Assembly (NCBI RefSeq): GCF_905220365.1
Contig: NC_061151.1
Location: 5,078,197 to 5,142,196 of the forward strand
Source of the DNA: Vanessa cardui
Taxonomy: Eukaryota; Arthropoda; Insecta; Lepidoptera; Nymphalidae
Direction of reading: 5' to 3'
DNA length: 64,000 nt
The notes under the pieces are model-generated. The model was not told the DNA's origin, did not search any database, and was given only the letters and a program-made list of their open reading frames with translations. Positions within the stretch are counted from its first letter, which is position 1. Each line of letters begins with the position of its first letter. This document shows, one piece after another, positions 1-10,628 of this stretch. A program made the position numbers and the translations under genes.

Positions 1-2549
1 AAAATGCATAGCAAAAATAATAAGAAGCACTTTATCATTATCTCCGACTAACGCTACACGCATCAAAAAACCCAGGAGTAAAAAATATATCAGCATACTA
101 TGACGAATATTATATAAATCAACGAATCTATCTCTGAGCCCACCTTATAACTAGATCGGATCGAATGCACACCCAAAACGTTGTCACGTACTCAATATGG
201 TATTGATTGCATCGACACTGGTTCTCAAACTGTGTCCCCCAAATCATAAAAGGTAAGACTACGTTTTACTAACTACATAAACAGTATCTAACTAGTATCG
301 GTACCAATAACGACTCAGATTTCTATTTCTAAGGATAATATTAACGATTAGATTTTTTAAATTTTATTTTGTTGGCAATTTCCTAAAATCGGGTTTCGAA
401 GCTCGGTTAGGGGGTAAAAAATATCTTTATTGTATTATAATTCTCTTTGCAACTATGTCACACTTGTAGCCAATCTAATCTCTATAACAACGTCCTACTC
501 TTTCAACGCTCTGGGCTACACTTTAACGTGTGTAGAGCAATATGACACTTATGCCATTGAGATAAGGGCGTTAATTGCACGTCAATGTGAAGCCCATAGT
601 GCATATAAAGTATTCTACGAATACCTATAAAAATCTTTATAAATGTATACAATATTGAAAACTGATTACCAACATCGATTCGAACTAATACTATAAATAA
701 GCTTCGTAACATTATAACATGAAGCAAGAAAATTGTTCTATAATATATATGTACATAATATATAAATAATTACTAATATAAACTAACAATAACTACACTG
801 TCAATTTCTAGGGTATTTATTACATGGATTTAGTATATCACCATGAACTACTATATATTGTATCAGATAATGTTTTTTTTTTTTAATGGAAAATAATTTT
901 TTGACACTTGCGTTATTGGCAGTTATTTATATTCCATTTTTAATTCCATCACGCAAATAAATATTTTATTATGTTATTATTAAAAAAGATAAAACTAAAT
1001 AAAAATCATCTACTCATTTTGTGCGATACTATGCCAGTTTTAATAATATTTTTTCTACATTTTAACAATTATTAATAATCTATTAAAAATCTTAACATTG
1101 ATTTTCTAACATACAACGTCGATTTTTATGAATTAATTTTAAAACGTCAGCGTAACTGTCAAAGTCGTTTCAAAAATTCCGTCATTAAAATTCTTAAAAT
1201 GTAAATAATGTTTTTTCTTTGAACTACAAATAAATAATCAAAAAAACCTTGTCCAAAAATGAAAATAGTAGCACCAAAGATGTTTGTTCACATGTTACAA
1301 AATAGTAAGGAATATAAAAAAATACATAGAATTTTCGAGTGCATATTTTCTCATTTAGAGAAATGTTCGTATCTTGTTGAAAATATCATTCATTAATTTC
1401 CAATACATAAAAAAACAGTCTACTATTAATTAAATATAAATAAATATATTTAAATTACGTTAGACATAAATTAATAATAATTATTCTAAAGATTGTTGTG
1501 AAATATTAAAAATAAGGTTAGCAAAGTCATTGCCGTGTGTTTTTGCTCTTTAACATTTTCAGGCGTCATTTAAAAAATTACATATATATCTCAAATAGAC
1601 ATACAAATATACATAAAATAGAAATACCAACAAAATATAATAAATACTCGTCATTTCAGATTTATCATAAAAATCTTAACAATTCGCCGTATGGCTAAGA
1701 AACTTTGATGTCCTACGTTTCCATAATATAAGGCGTCTTATTAATAAACGCGCAGTAACAACATATTACTAACACTTTGTCACTGTCTAACATACGTAAC
1801 AATTGATTTAGTTAGAGAAGAACAGATATAGTTAAAGAAGTTCACGTTTATTAATAAGGATTAATTATTCCTTTGAGAATAGATGGCAAGTGCGAATCGG
1901 AATTTAGGTATCGATATCATAGCAAAATTGATTATTATTATTTTAATAATACTGCACTGCGATAGCTCAAAAATTATGCTCAAAGGAAATTACGTCATTG
2001 GTGGATTCACTCGAGAGCTATTTACAAATCCAAAGTATTAAAATAGGTATTATCATAAAAAGTAATACAATTCTAAAATAATGGAAAAATATTAAATATA
2101 AATAATATAAAAGTTATTTTCGTTTAAGCAATCTCTTAAGCCATGATATCGACGAAGATGTTCAAATATTAATCTTTTATTTAACCATTCAGTCTTATGA
2201 CGTTTTGAATTTATTTTGATAAGGGGCATTATCATCCACAAGACAAAACTAGTTTTATATCTCATCTATCAAAAGTTAATTTCAACGAATTTTTTAGTAG
2301 CACAAATATTCAATGTATCATTCGATTCAACAATAAAATAACTGTTATTATTTTAATTCTAATTAATTATTATTAATAATAACTAATAAACGTCTTGTCT
2401 AAAAAATGATTACCCCATACGATTAATATTGCTCGTCAAATAGATATAACGCTACGAAAATGCAAAGACCGTTCTCTGTCTAACCTATAGTGTTATTTCT
2501 TTCTAACACGCATTAATGTATGGGGTTTAAATGACCCCATGTCGACGAT
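1..2549. other. AT-rich flank downstream of Syt7
   Basis: I see no gene, tRNA or recognisable repeat family here. The sequence is very AT-rich with short homopolymer runs. Because Syt7 runs on the minus strand and stops at 2550, its 3' untranslated region must extend leftward into this stretch. Several TTTATT motifs (AATAAA on the minus strand) occur, but I cannot choose the real polyadenylation signal. The short open frames are not supported as genes. Confidence 0.6.
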
Positions 2550-2650
2550 TTACTCGGGTTTCAAGCGGTGCCATTGTACAATGGTTTGTCGAGGTTTGGT
2601 GATCATATCTTGCCAGTGTTTTGTTTCTGTGGCTCCAGAACCGTTTTTAC
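2550..2650 (-). CDS. Syt7: Syt7 last coding exon (end of C2B)
   Basis: This exon encodes the C-terminal 32 residues and the TAA stop (2552-2550) of a synaptotagmin-7 homologue. The visible protein contains TKHWQDMI, then PRQTIVQWHRLKPE at the very C terminus. The KHWQDM and QWHRL motifs are the standard end of synaptotagmin C2B domains. The acceptor is TTCCAG at 2656-2651, and the first two exon bases (GT) complete a Gly codon begun by the final G of the exon ending at 3350, so the intron phases agree. The intron to the previous exon is 699 bp. The family assignment rests on established synaptotagmin-7 sequence features; the exon limits are read directly. Confidence 0.93.
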
Positions 2651-3065
2651 CTGGAAACATTTTAAATTTATTATTATATGAATACATTATTATCTACAAA
2701 TTATATTATACATTTATTTCAGATGAGAACATTCAGAAAATTCTGAAAATATTGTTGGATGTTTGTGTTTAAGAAGTTATTATACACTAAGGGAATATTG
2801 AATGGGGAATGAGTTTCTTACACCAGTTCCTTTCAGATTTGTGACCCAGTACTCTTGGAAGAATCGCTAAAAAAACAGCGGCACCAATTTCGTTTTTAAG
2901 GAGGACATCACGGGATCGTTTAAGCATGATATAGAGAGAGCATGATATAGATATATAAAGCAATATACCGTAACTCCCCAAACCGTTGCTTAACTTAGTA
3001 AGTCTGCTATGCAAAATTAATTTGAAAATGAGAGATGTGAGTGTTAAAGATTTGGACTGTTGAAG

Positions 3066-3328
3066 TTTTTTTTTATGCTATTTGTTGGCGGACGGTCATA
3101 TGGGCCACCTGATGGTAAGTGGTCACAACCGCCCAAACATAATGGTGCTGTAAAAAACATTAATCTGTAAAAAACATTAATCCTTTCATCGCCAATGCAC
3201 TTCCACTTTGGGAAGTAAGATGTTATGTCCCTTGTGCCTGTAGTTACAATGCCAAGTACTTATTTGGCGGTAGAATAACTGGTTAGTGGACGGTACCAGA
3301 TGGGCTAGCACAAGTCTTACCACCAAGA
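3066..3328 (+). repeat. Repeat B copy in last Syt7 intron
   Basis: Poly-T is followed by a TTGGCGGACGGTCATATGGG-type start, then the family's dinucleotide landmarks (ACCTGATGGTAAGTGGTCAC; TTATGTCCCTTGTGCCTGTA; end CACCAAG). There is some internal loss. It ends about 20 bp from the Syt7 splice donor at 3349. Confidence 0.75.
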
Positions 3329-3349
3329 ATTCTATTGAATGTTACATAC

Positions 3350-3562
3350 CAGCCAAAAGTATTCTGCCAATTAGCTCGTTCCGGCCAATATTGTCGAAGT
3401 CCATTACTTGGACGTCCAAGGAGCATTCCCTGATCTTCTCCCAGGGCACGTTGAAGGAGAATGAGTCGTTGAATACGGGATTCAGTGTGCATTTGAAGAC
3501 GGCTGTCTTGCGTTTTTCAATGCGTTTGTCTCCGAACTGCAGCCAAACTTTAACGTAGGGAT
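3350..3562 (-). CDS. Syt7: Syt7 exon, main part of C2B
   Basis: The exon encodes 70 full residues plus split codons at both ends. It starts by completing the Asp of the loop-1 SDPYVKV motif and runs through the polybasic strand (DKRIEKRKT), TLNPVFND and VPWEK to loop 3 (VMDFDNIGRNELIG) and GRILLA. The acceptor is TTTCCAG (3569-3563) and the donor is GTATGT from 3349. Length is 213 bp, phase 1 at both ends, and it joins cleanly to both neighbours. Loop 3 carries Asp, Asp and then Glu where the fifth Ca2+ ligand is usually Asp. The domain binds Ca2+ and anionic phospholipid at the vesicle or plasma membrane in known family members. Confidence 0.95.
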
Positions 3563-3621
3563 CTGGAAATAGCACAAGAGTTACAATTTAGTATTTGTTA
3601 GTGATATAGTGTTATATCATT

Positions 3622-3852
3622 TGGACGACCTCCATGGTCGAGTGGTGTGTACACCGGTTTTTATGGGTACGCCACTCTGAGGTCCCGGGTTCGATTCCCA
3701 GCCGAGTCAATGTTGATTACCATTAGTTTTCTATGTTGTCTTGGGTCTGGGTGTATGTGGTACCGTCGTTACTTCCATCACACAAGTTTCAGCTACTTAC
3801 ATTAGGATCAGAGTAATGTATGTGATGTTGTCTCTTATATATTTATATTTAT
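3622..3852 (+). mobile_element. SINE-C copy with 10-bp TSD
   Basis: tRNA-like head (CCATGGTCGAGTGGTGTGTA) and a B-box-like GGGTTCGATTCCC are followed by a unique body ending GATGTTGTCTC plus AT-rich tail. It is flanked by the direct repeat TTATATCATT at 3612-3621 and 3853-3862. It lies in the intron 60 bp upstream of the Syt7 acceptor at 3563. Confidence 0.85.
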
Positions 3853-4720
3853 TTATATCATTGACTTCGGAAAATTCCATTTTTTCTTTATTCTATTTTT
3901 AAAACAGATAATCTTGTGATACCACTGTCCACAGCCAGTCCTTACACCGCCAATAAACCGGCATATTGAGATGTTATGTTCCTTGTGCCTGTAGTTATAG
4001 GGGCTCATTGGCTCACCCGCTTAACCGGGAGAGAACAACACTAGGTATTGTGAATGGATTGCGCCATCTGCTCAAAATATTTTCGGTAGAATATATCATA
4101 TGGGTCCCTACTCCGAGTTTAATGAGATTGTGTATTGGTTAAAAGTATTATATAAGAATTGAATACAAGACTATATGAAGCGCATGAATTTATATTTACT
4201 CTTGTTAGAACCCTAACGGCTTAGAATCATCTGTTGTACGACTCTACACTCTACTTTTCTTTTGCGAACTTCTTGTGAGCGTTTCATGATAGTTTTTTTG
4301 TGGTATCTATTCAGCAACTACCTTTATTATTAAACTTTATTTATTTATTTAGCTTATGGAATCTAGATAGATTGTATGCCGACGCAAAGACACTTTAATG
4401 GTGATCAAATTAGCACCCTTCAAATATTAATAAAAAAAACATTAAAATAGTTAAAAAATGTGAGATCGAAAATTTACTAGCTTACGAAAAAATTACTTCT
4501 TAAATATATATTTTTTAAGGATTTAGTTTCATCAATTACTATACTTATTAAGCGTCGTTTTATTATAATAATCGAAGTCTAGTCTTCCATTCACTCATTT
4601 ATTATTCATTTGATATAATAAACGGCGTAAGTGCACTTTTGGATATTCCAAATTGTAGTGTTTCTGTTTAATCTTTAACTAACACAAGCTGTTAAATGGT
4701 CCGTCGTTGTCATTAATCAA

Positions 4721-4870
4721 AGTCAAAGTCAATAACCTTTATTCAAAATAGAAGTGTTTACACTTTCTTATTGATTGTCGAAAATCTATCACCGGTTCGG
4801 AATATAATACCTCAGACCTGAGAAGAACCGGTAAAAGAAACTCAGCGGGATTTTTTTTTTATAATTTCAA
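4721..4870 (+). repeat. Repeat M (LINE-like 3' tail)
   Basis: The copy begins AATAACCTTTATTCAAAATA and carries the landmarks ATCACCGGTTCGGAA, CCTGAGAAGAACCGG and AAACTCAGCGGG before a poly-T run. The same core recurs near 35185, 49622 and 58048. Similarity to LINE 3' ends is an inference; no coding part is present. Confidence 0.65.
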
Positions 4871-5458
4871 TTTATAATTTCCAACAATAAACATATTCTT
4901 GTTATTTGCAACAGCCTGGAGGCGATCATCTCATTCCCAAGGTGTGCAGTCAACTAGAAAGTCAATAGACTATCTATTTCTAAAATCAAACTGATAAAAT
5001 CTTGTCTTGCAACAATTCTTCCCCTGGGTCATTAATTTGACAGATGCCTTGGTGAAATTATCGAGTTTCAAAATGATTCGCCTAATTGGCCGTTTCATAT
5101 CGTTCTGATTTATGAATCTCAGTCGACAATTTTCGGATTAGCGAAGCGACTGAAAATTTGAAAAGATTTATAATAATCTCCGCGAAGAAAACTTTGTTTT
5201 ATTACAAAGTTGAAAGAACATAATTTTGTTAAGGACTTACATTTGTATCGCTAAGCGACTTCTGTCGTTTCTGGTAGGTATAATAATTTTGTTGCTATTA
5301 TATTTGAACAGGCGACTTTATTTTTCTTTCACGTGTAATTGCTATTTTTTTTAACAGGCACTTTTTATAAATAATGCTAAATATTAAATTACCTATGAGC
5401 AAAAAGATGAGTAAAGAAAAGTAATTGTCAATAGCTCACTCATGCGATTTTTTACATT

Positions 5459-5740
5459 AACAGCCTAAATATCCCACTGCTGGGCTAAGGCTTCCCTTTG
5501 AAGAGAAGGTTTAGAACATACACCACGGTGTTCCAATTCGGGTTGGTGGCATACACATATGGCAGAATTTTGATGAAATTAGACTCATGCAGGTTTTCTC
5601 GCGATCTTTCCGTCCCGGCCGAGCACGAGATGAATTATAAAAACAAATTAAGCACATTTCAAATACAAATTCTGCTTGTGGTGCGTGTGGTGCCTGCGTT
5701 GGATGCCCTCAATCATTAGTTAAGATGCATACTGATGGTT
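5459..5740 (-). mobile_element. SINE-A copy (minus)
   Basis: Reads ACAGCCTAAATATCCCACTG on the plus strand (the SINE tail end) and runs to the degraded B-box region near 5690-5740. Internal landmarks are the AGAATTTTGATGAAATTAGA and GAGCACGAGATGAATTATAA motifs. The tRNA-like head is partly degenerate. Confidence 0.75.
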
Positions 5741-5954
5741 TAATGCTTCTTTTTCTCTTGAGCGAAAGAACTGGATTTCATTACGGTACTTAGGTTCAAT
5801 TCAGTTACTTAGATACACATATACTTGGGATGTTTTTCTTTATCACTGACTATCCAACAAATTACAAAAATTCCTATTTTGAATTAGAAATCTTCAGTTA
5901 ATACTTGCAACCAGGATTTATCGGAGAATAAGCTGCCTATGCTACAAAACTTAC

Positions 5955-6123
5955 CTGATTTTCCATTGATATCTTTAGCCTTCAAGTTTCTAGCTTTAAG
6001 TAGAGTCAGTGTTAATACGCTGTTGCTTGGATGATAGCAGAGTGAGGTCAGCAGCTCGCCACACTTGTCCTTGGCTGGTGGTTTCAGAGCCTTCCAGAAG
6101 GATGGCTTCTCACTTAAGTCCAC
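5955..6123 (-). CDS. Syt7: Syt7 exon, C2A/C2B junction and start of C2B
   Basis: This 169-bp exon encodes VDLSEKPSFWKALKPP at the end of C2A, then the short interdomain segment (AKDKCGELL), and the first strands of C2B up to loop 1 (KARNLKAKDINGKS). The acceptor is TTTTCAG at 6130-6124 and the donor GTAAGT starts at 5954. The last base G is the first base of the split Asp codon of SDPY, completed in the next exon. FWKALKPP and GELLxSLCYxP are classic synaptotagmin family landmarks, and the combination is characteristic of Syt7. Reading past the donor gives only a short non-conserved tail, so splicing is required. Confidence 0.95.
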
Positions 6124-6433
6124 CTGAAAATTTATTGGTTACTTGATTAAACGTTTGTAAAGTGAAATTGAAATACTTTGATATGATTATAATGTAAAGT
6201 TTATTTCGATGGAATTAGGAAAAATGTTAAAGAAACCTTCGATTTACGTTTTCCACGCCATTCGCTAATAACTCAGCTATGTCGTGCTCTACTAAGAGTT
6301 TAAGATTAATATATCTTTATTTATAATATAACATTTTTACACTTAACTACTTATTTTCGCTTTAGTTTTGCTTCCAAAATTCGAACATTTTATCAACGAT
6401 TAAAACACGATTTTTTTTGCAAATCAAGCAACA

Positions 6434-6645
6434 GCAGCCTGTAAAGTTCCCACTGCTGGCTGAGGCCTCATCTCCCTTTTGAGGAGAAGGTTCGGAACAT
6501 ATTCCACCACGCTGCATACTCCATATGCATGAGGCAGAATTTCAATGAAATTAGACAAAAGCAGGTTTCCTCACGAAGTTTTTCTTCACCGACGAGCGCG
6601 GGATGAATTATAAACAAATTAAGCATATGAATGTTCAGTGGTGCG
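6434..6645 (-). mobile_element. SINE-A fragment beside Syt7 donor
   Basis: Plus-strand start CAGCAGCCTGTAAAGTTCCC is the SINE tail end. It includes the GAGGAGAAGGTTCGGAACAT and GATGAATTATAAACAAATTA landmarks and is cut off before the tRNA-like head. Its right end lies about 33 bp from the splice donor at 6678. Confidence 0.8.
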
Positions 6646-6678
6646 TAACGTATATTCTCTTACAAATATTATATTTAC

Positions 6679-6759
6679 CTGGCACAAAGGAAGGAACACC
6701 TCGCCGATCGAGTCATCTCTCGAGAAGCGATCGTAATCGAAAACGTGAAGATGTAGCAC
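6679..6759 (-). CDS. Syt7: Syt7 exon, C2A loop 3
   Basis: This exon of exactly 81 bp (27 codons, phase 0 on both sides) reads VLHLHVFDYDRFSRDDSIG and then EVFLPLCQ. It carries three acidic Ca2+ ligands of C2A loop 3 (two in FDYD, one in RDD). The acceptor is TTCACAG (6766-6760) and the donor GTAAAT starts at 6678. The flanking exons end KLQSR and begin VDLSE, giving an uninterrupted C2A domain. It was found by reading the minus strand; the exon is too short to stand out as a long frame. Confidence 0.95.
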
Positions 6760-6982
6760 CTGTGAATAGATTGGATATATTCAAACAGATTCTTCATATA
6801 TTGCTTTGATAGAGGCAATCTTTAGTCAGAAAAATTGCATCAAAAATATGATACTATAGTATTAATAATATTTTTATATATGTCTATTACTTTTTTGTTT
6901 TCTTTAATATAGGTAGGAGTACGATGGTAATTCAGTCAGGTTGCCTCTACAATAATGGTACCCAAATTTATGATTTTTCTAA

Positions 6983-7095
6983 TGTAGGCAGGTTAATAGA
7001 CCACCCGTTAGTAAGAAGTCACCGCTTGTATAAACATTGGCTTTGTTAGAAATATAACCATTATTTACATCACCAATGTGCCATTGTGGCTTTTT
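6983..7095 (+). repeat. Repeat B, diverged fragment
   Basis: Retains the order ACCACCCGTTAGTAAGAAGTCACC, TTAGAAATATAACCATT and CACCAATGTGCCA of repeat B but is strongly diverged and truncated at both ends. Confidence 0.45.
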
Positions 7096-7142
7096 TTTAA
7101 GAATACGTCATTATTCCTAGCAAACAAACTTTAACTCTTTAT

Positions 7143-7392
7143 AATCTATACTAATATTAACGCAGAGGTAAATCTCTGTGTATCTGTTTGTCTGACAGTT
7201 GCTCCTCATGGTTTAACCCATGAATCGAATTTGATGAAATTCAAATAAAGTATTAAGCAAGCTTTTAACTCAAAGTAACAGTCTCTACTATCCTATACTA
7301 CTCTACACTATATGTGACGTCATTCCCAGTACCTGAAGACCAACACTTGAAATGCGAACGAAGTCGCGAACAAGAACTAGTATTAGTATAGA
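7143..7392 (+). repeat. Repeat E copy beside Syt7 donor
   Basis: Begins with TCTATACTAATATTAACG, carries CTGTTTGTCTGACAG and CGAATTTGATGAAATT, and ends AATGCGAACGAAGTCGCG plus ACTAGT-like sequence. The middle is altered. It ends about 18 bp from the splice donor at 7410. Confidence 0.6.
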
Positions 7393-7410
7393 TTTCAATA
7401 GAAAACGTAC

Positions 7411-7587
7411 CCGACTCTGCAGCTTCTGTATCGGGAACCCTTCGAAGTAGAACGTCTCGTTCCACCTCGGGTTCAGGGTTCGACGTTTGATCTTCGTCTC
7501 CAGGCGATGTTTCTTATCCGGGAGCAGTGTTACCCTCACGTAGGGATCGGATGTCCCACTTAGATCCTTTGCCGGGAGTTCCTTGCC
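7411..7587 (-). CDS. Syt7: Syt7 exon, core of C2A
   Basis: This exon is 177 bp, 59 codons, phase 0 at both ends. It begins GKELPAKDLSGTSDPYVRV, which holds the two loop-1 Asp ligands. It continues with LLPDKKHRLETKIKRRTLNP, the WNETF strand, and ends IQKLQSR. The acceptor is TTCAATCAG (7596-7588) and the donor GTACGT starts at 7410. The LLPDKKHKxETKxKRxTLNPxWNE pattern is diagnostic of synaptotagmin C2A domains. With the exons at 8987-9127 and 6679-6759 it completes C2A with all five acidic Ca2+-ligand positions occupied by Asp. Confidence 0.96.
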
Positions 7588-8009
7588 CTGATTGAATGGT
7601 CCAACTTTAAATACAGGGTATGTCATTAAATTCGAGGTGGTTCTGGTAGTCAATGTGTTTAGTTCATCAGTTTTGAAATAGAGCTACTTAGTATCTCTTT
7701 TGGAACACCAGAGACAGCTTCCAGGATGAGCTAGGGAACAGCTAAAAATGGCTATCCTTGATGTGACGTCACTCATAAAATGAGCAGTTCTTTAGGTAAA
7801 TTTGACAAACCACGGCTACAGAAAAGTGTTCCATTGAGTCAGAATTAACAGAGTCGGTTTGTGTAGAAGACTTTTGTCTGGCTTTTGTCCTAAGCCATGC
7901 GCCTAATTAATAGTACTCAGGATACTACATACTAATAATAAAGAACAATAGAAAAAAACTTGGTGTACTCTCGGAGTGGAACCGTGGTTCGACAAATTTA
8001 CCGTTCATT

Positions 8010-8182
8010 TTTTTATTGTATATCTTGGCGGGGGATAGTGATCACATTATTCCTGACAATGCGCCACCAGCCCTGGGAGCTAAGATATCTCTTGTGTTAC
8101 ACTGGCTCACTTACTTTTCAAACCGTAATTTAGTGTAAGTCCATATAATGTAAATTGAAGTGCTCGCACAAAGCCCTACCAA
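8010..8182 (+). repeat. Repeat B fragment
   Basis: Contains TATATCTTGGCGGGGGATAG, GCGCCACCAGCCCTGGGAGC and GCACAAAGCCCTACCAA in family order, with internal deletions. Confidence 0.6.
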
Positions 8183-8195
8183 CCAATCAAATCAA

Positions 8196-8400
8196 ATTTA
8201 TTCAAGTAAATTTCACAATGAAGCGTTTTTTAATCGACGATATTTAAATACTACCACCGTTTCGGAAATCAGCCTCCAACGAGAAGAAACGGCAGGAAAC
8301 TCACTTAGCTGCTCTTTTCAAATTTACAATAATTAGTGTCCTGTGATGGTACCCGAGCCTAACTTCAGGCATTTCCTTCTAAAAAGTACTCTTTTAATGA
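8196..8400 (+). repeat. Repeat L (LINE-like 3' tail)
   Basis: AATCAAATTTATTCAAGTAA is followed by TACCACCGTTTCGGAA and GAGAAGAAACGGCAGGAAAC. This is a diverged member of the L tail family seen at 13636, 20849, 56409 and elsewhere. Confidence 0.6.
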
Positions 8401-8986
8401 ATAATAAGATTTATTTACTAATTTAGTCTTAATAATCTTTTTAGATTTTGTATACGTTAAATTGATTATATTTGCCGTTGCCCAAAAACGTTCTTTGTAT
8501 CCTATGCAAATGGAACCAACAAATTTAGTAATATTCTAATTCCGCTTACTACATAATTAAGCTTTAATTCGAGCAAATGATTAGGAAGCGATTTCATGTA
8601 CAATTATAATAAGCATTTTTGTTATTTGAAACTGCCTATCATATAACCGTTACAGGTATGCAACAAATTACTGAATTATTTCTGAAATTCGAGTTTCGAG
8701 CTTCTCAACATGTGATATTGACAGCGTCTTTATCATATCACAGGATTCTTTGTTAAGATTGAAAGCAACAAGCAATTGATATAAAATAAATTGACGTTTC
8801 GTTATTTGATCAAATACTTACCATATATATGTTGAACTGATCTTGTTTACGTGATCATATTGTGGACCAAAATAAACTGGTTAACTTAATTGATTTGTTA
8901 TATAAAAATAAAGAAATATTTACCTTGAAATCCATTTTCGTTTGATATATCCATCTGTAATAAACACACGTGTATACTACACTTAC

Positions 8987-9127
8987 TTGTATAATCCTAA
9001 GGATCAAAGTAGTGTTTTGGAAGTCGTATTCCAGCGAGAAGTGTATCTGGCCAACGTTCTCTGATGGCTCCGAATTGTCGATGTACATGTCCACCAATGA
9101 GATGGACCGGTTCTGAAGGAACGCCAT
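8987..9127 (-). CDS. Syt7: Syt7 exon, pre-C2A linker and first C2A strands
   Basis: The conserved part encodes NRSISLVDMYIDNSEPSEN followed by VGQIHFSLEYDFQNTTLIL and RIIQ. These residues lead into C2A and match insect Syt7 sequence as I know it. The donor GTAAGT starts at 8986. Two in-frame AG acceptors are possible: 9129-9128 (giving 47 codons starting MAFLQNRS) and 9114-9113 (starting NRS). I chose the first; both keep phase 0. The same frame stays open to a Met at 9220, so an alternative first exon starting inside this region is also possible. The 3' border is firm, the 5' border is not. Confidence 0.88.
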
Positions 9128-10266
9128 CTGTGAGTCCAGATTGGCACACACTATATACGGCGCTTTGTATAGCGCCTGATGTATTTGTAATAGCAATTTC
9201 TCACAAACCATTAATTGCAATTTTTTTATATCAGGCGGATAGTTTTTATTGATAATAATAATTTAAGATATTTAATATGTCAAATGATACATGCGTTAAC
9301 TATCGTCTGTTAAAAAATCTTACAATTTTGGTTCTATAAGGACATCGTGCAACAATTGTTGTAAATTTAACAAAAATGTTTTTAATAATCAGTGTTTTAT
9401 CAAACAAACATTATTCCCTTATATGTATAATAATTGGTTGCAAGATATCATTAATTAATTTTATTTTAAGAATTGCCATACAAATACATCTATAATATAA
9501 CTAACCTAGTCATAATAAAACTATTTGAAACTATATGCTAAAATATTTCATATATTTATTAGTAAAATTTTTATGTATATAATAATTAGAAAGGGCAACT
9601 AAATTATTAATAATTTTTTTCATAAAAATATTAACAATTTAGATATTGAAGTAACTTACCTAAGTACACATTTGGGGGCAAAGGATTATTTATTTATATG
9701 TTATATATTATTATTTAAAATCTATTTTCTCATGCAAAATATTGTATTGATATAATTATTGTATATTGTAAGTGTATGACATATTAAGTCATTTAGGTTT
9801 TGATCAGAGTTAGAGAAACACCATTCCAATTTTGAACAGCTGATCATAGCCAAAATAACGATTCTGTATTGTAATTGGTCGGTGGCATGGAATGAGATGA
9901 TACACGACCAATGGGCTTCGAGTGTTTTGACAGATCGGTTAACCTTACTTTGACAAGCGTTTCAGAAACTGAAATAGAATCTGATCTTGTAGAGATTGTA
10001 AGAATTGTTTCTTGATGACTTTGATGTAACTATATCTTAAGAGGACTATTTAATGTTTATATATTATTGGTTTGCTAAGTACAGTAGCATTTTTTGACGG
10101 TTATTTTATTATATATTTATAAACTAGACTACATATCCAAGCCACCCCGGCTTAGATGATTTGCTAAATGAATTATATTAAATGGATTTTTTAATATAAA
10201 AAAAACAACGAAACTCTTTTTTAATTCGGCTAGTAATACCCGGTTACTAATTAACGAATAGTTATT
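9128..10266. other. Start of giant Syt7 intron, no gene seen
   Basis: AT-rich sequence. A less AT-rich patch at about 9830-10010 (with CGACCAATGGGCTTCGAG) matches no repeat label used here and no coding motif I recognise. Confidence 0.5.
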
Positions 10267-10628
10267 TAGTCCAAGATTTTTAGATATCCGCTCTGCATAA
10301 AATCCATCTACGTGATTTTTCGATTGGATTGTGTCGCAGGGTGCCCCCCAAGTATAAAACCGAGTTTCTGTCGTCCGAAACCGCGAGCGTTAGCCGCCAT
10401 CTTGGAAAACGTTTTTTTGCATATATCTTTGAAACGGTATGTATTACGTTAAAAACCGAAGAAATCTTTTTGTAGAGAACAAAATTTCCCACATTTTTCA
10501 TACCAAACTTTTCCTCCTATTGTTGATATTTTTCAATATATTTACCTCCGACATAATCCAATCGAAAAATCACGTAGAAGGATTTTATGCAGAGCGGACC
10601 GATTTTTGGTGCTAAAATTCCTGGACTA
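10267..10628. mobile_element. 362-bp MITE with 70-80-bp TIRs
   Basis: Left arm 10267-10336 begins TAGTCCAAGATTTTTAG and right arm 10549-10628 ends CTAAAATTCCTGGACTA. The arms are inverted copies sharing the CCGCTCTGCATAAAATCC and CTACGTGATTTTTCGATTGG blocks; the right arm has a ~10-base extra block. There is no coding capacity in the ~210-bp centre. The duplication is TA, or ATT if the TIR starts at TAG. Superfamily not assignable from this alone. Confidence 0.85.

Noticed and set aside
3283..3492. Alternative frames over the C2B exon
   Set aside because: Shadows of the Syt7 exon in other frames, lacking the conserved C2 residues.
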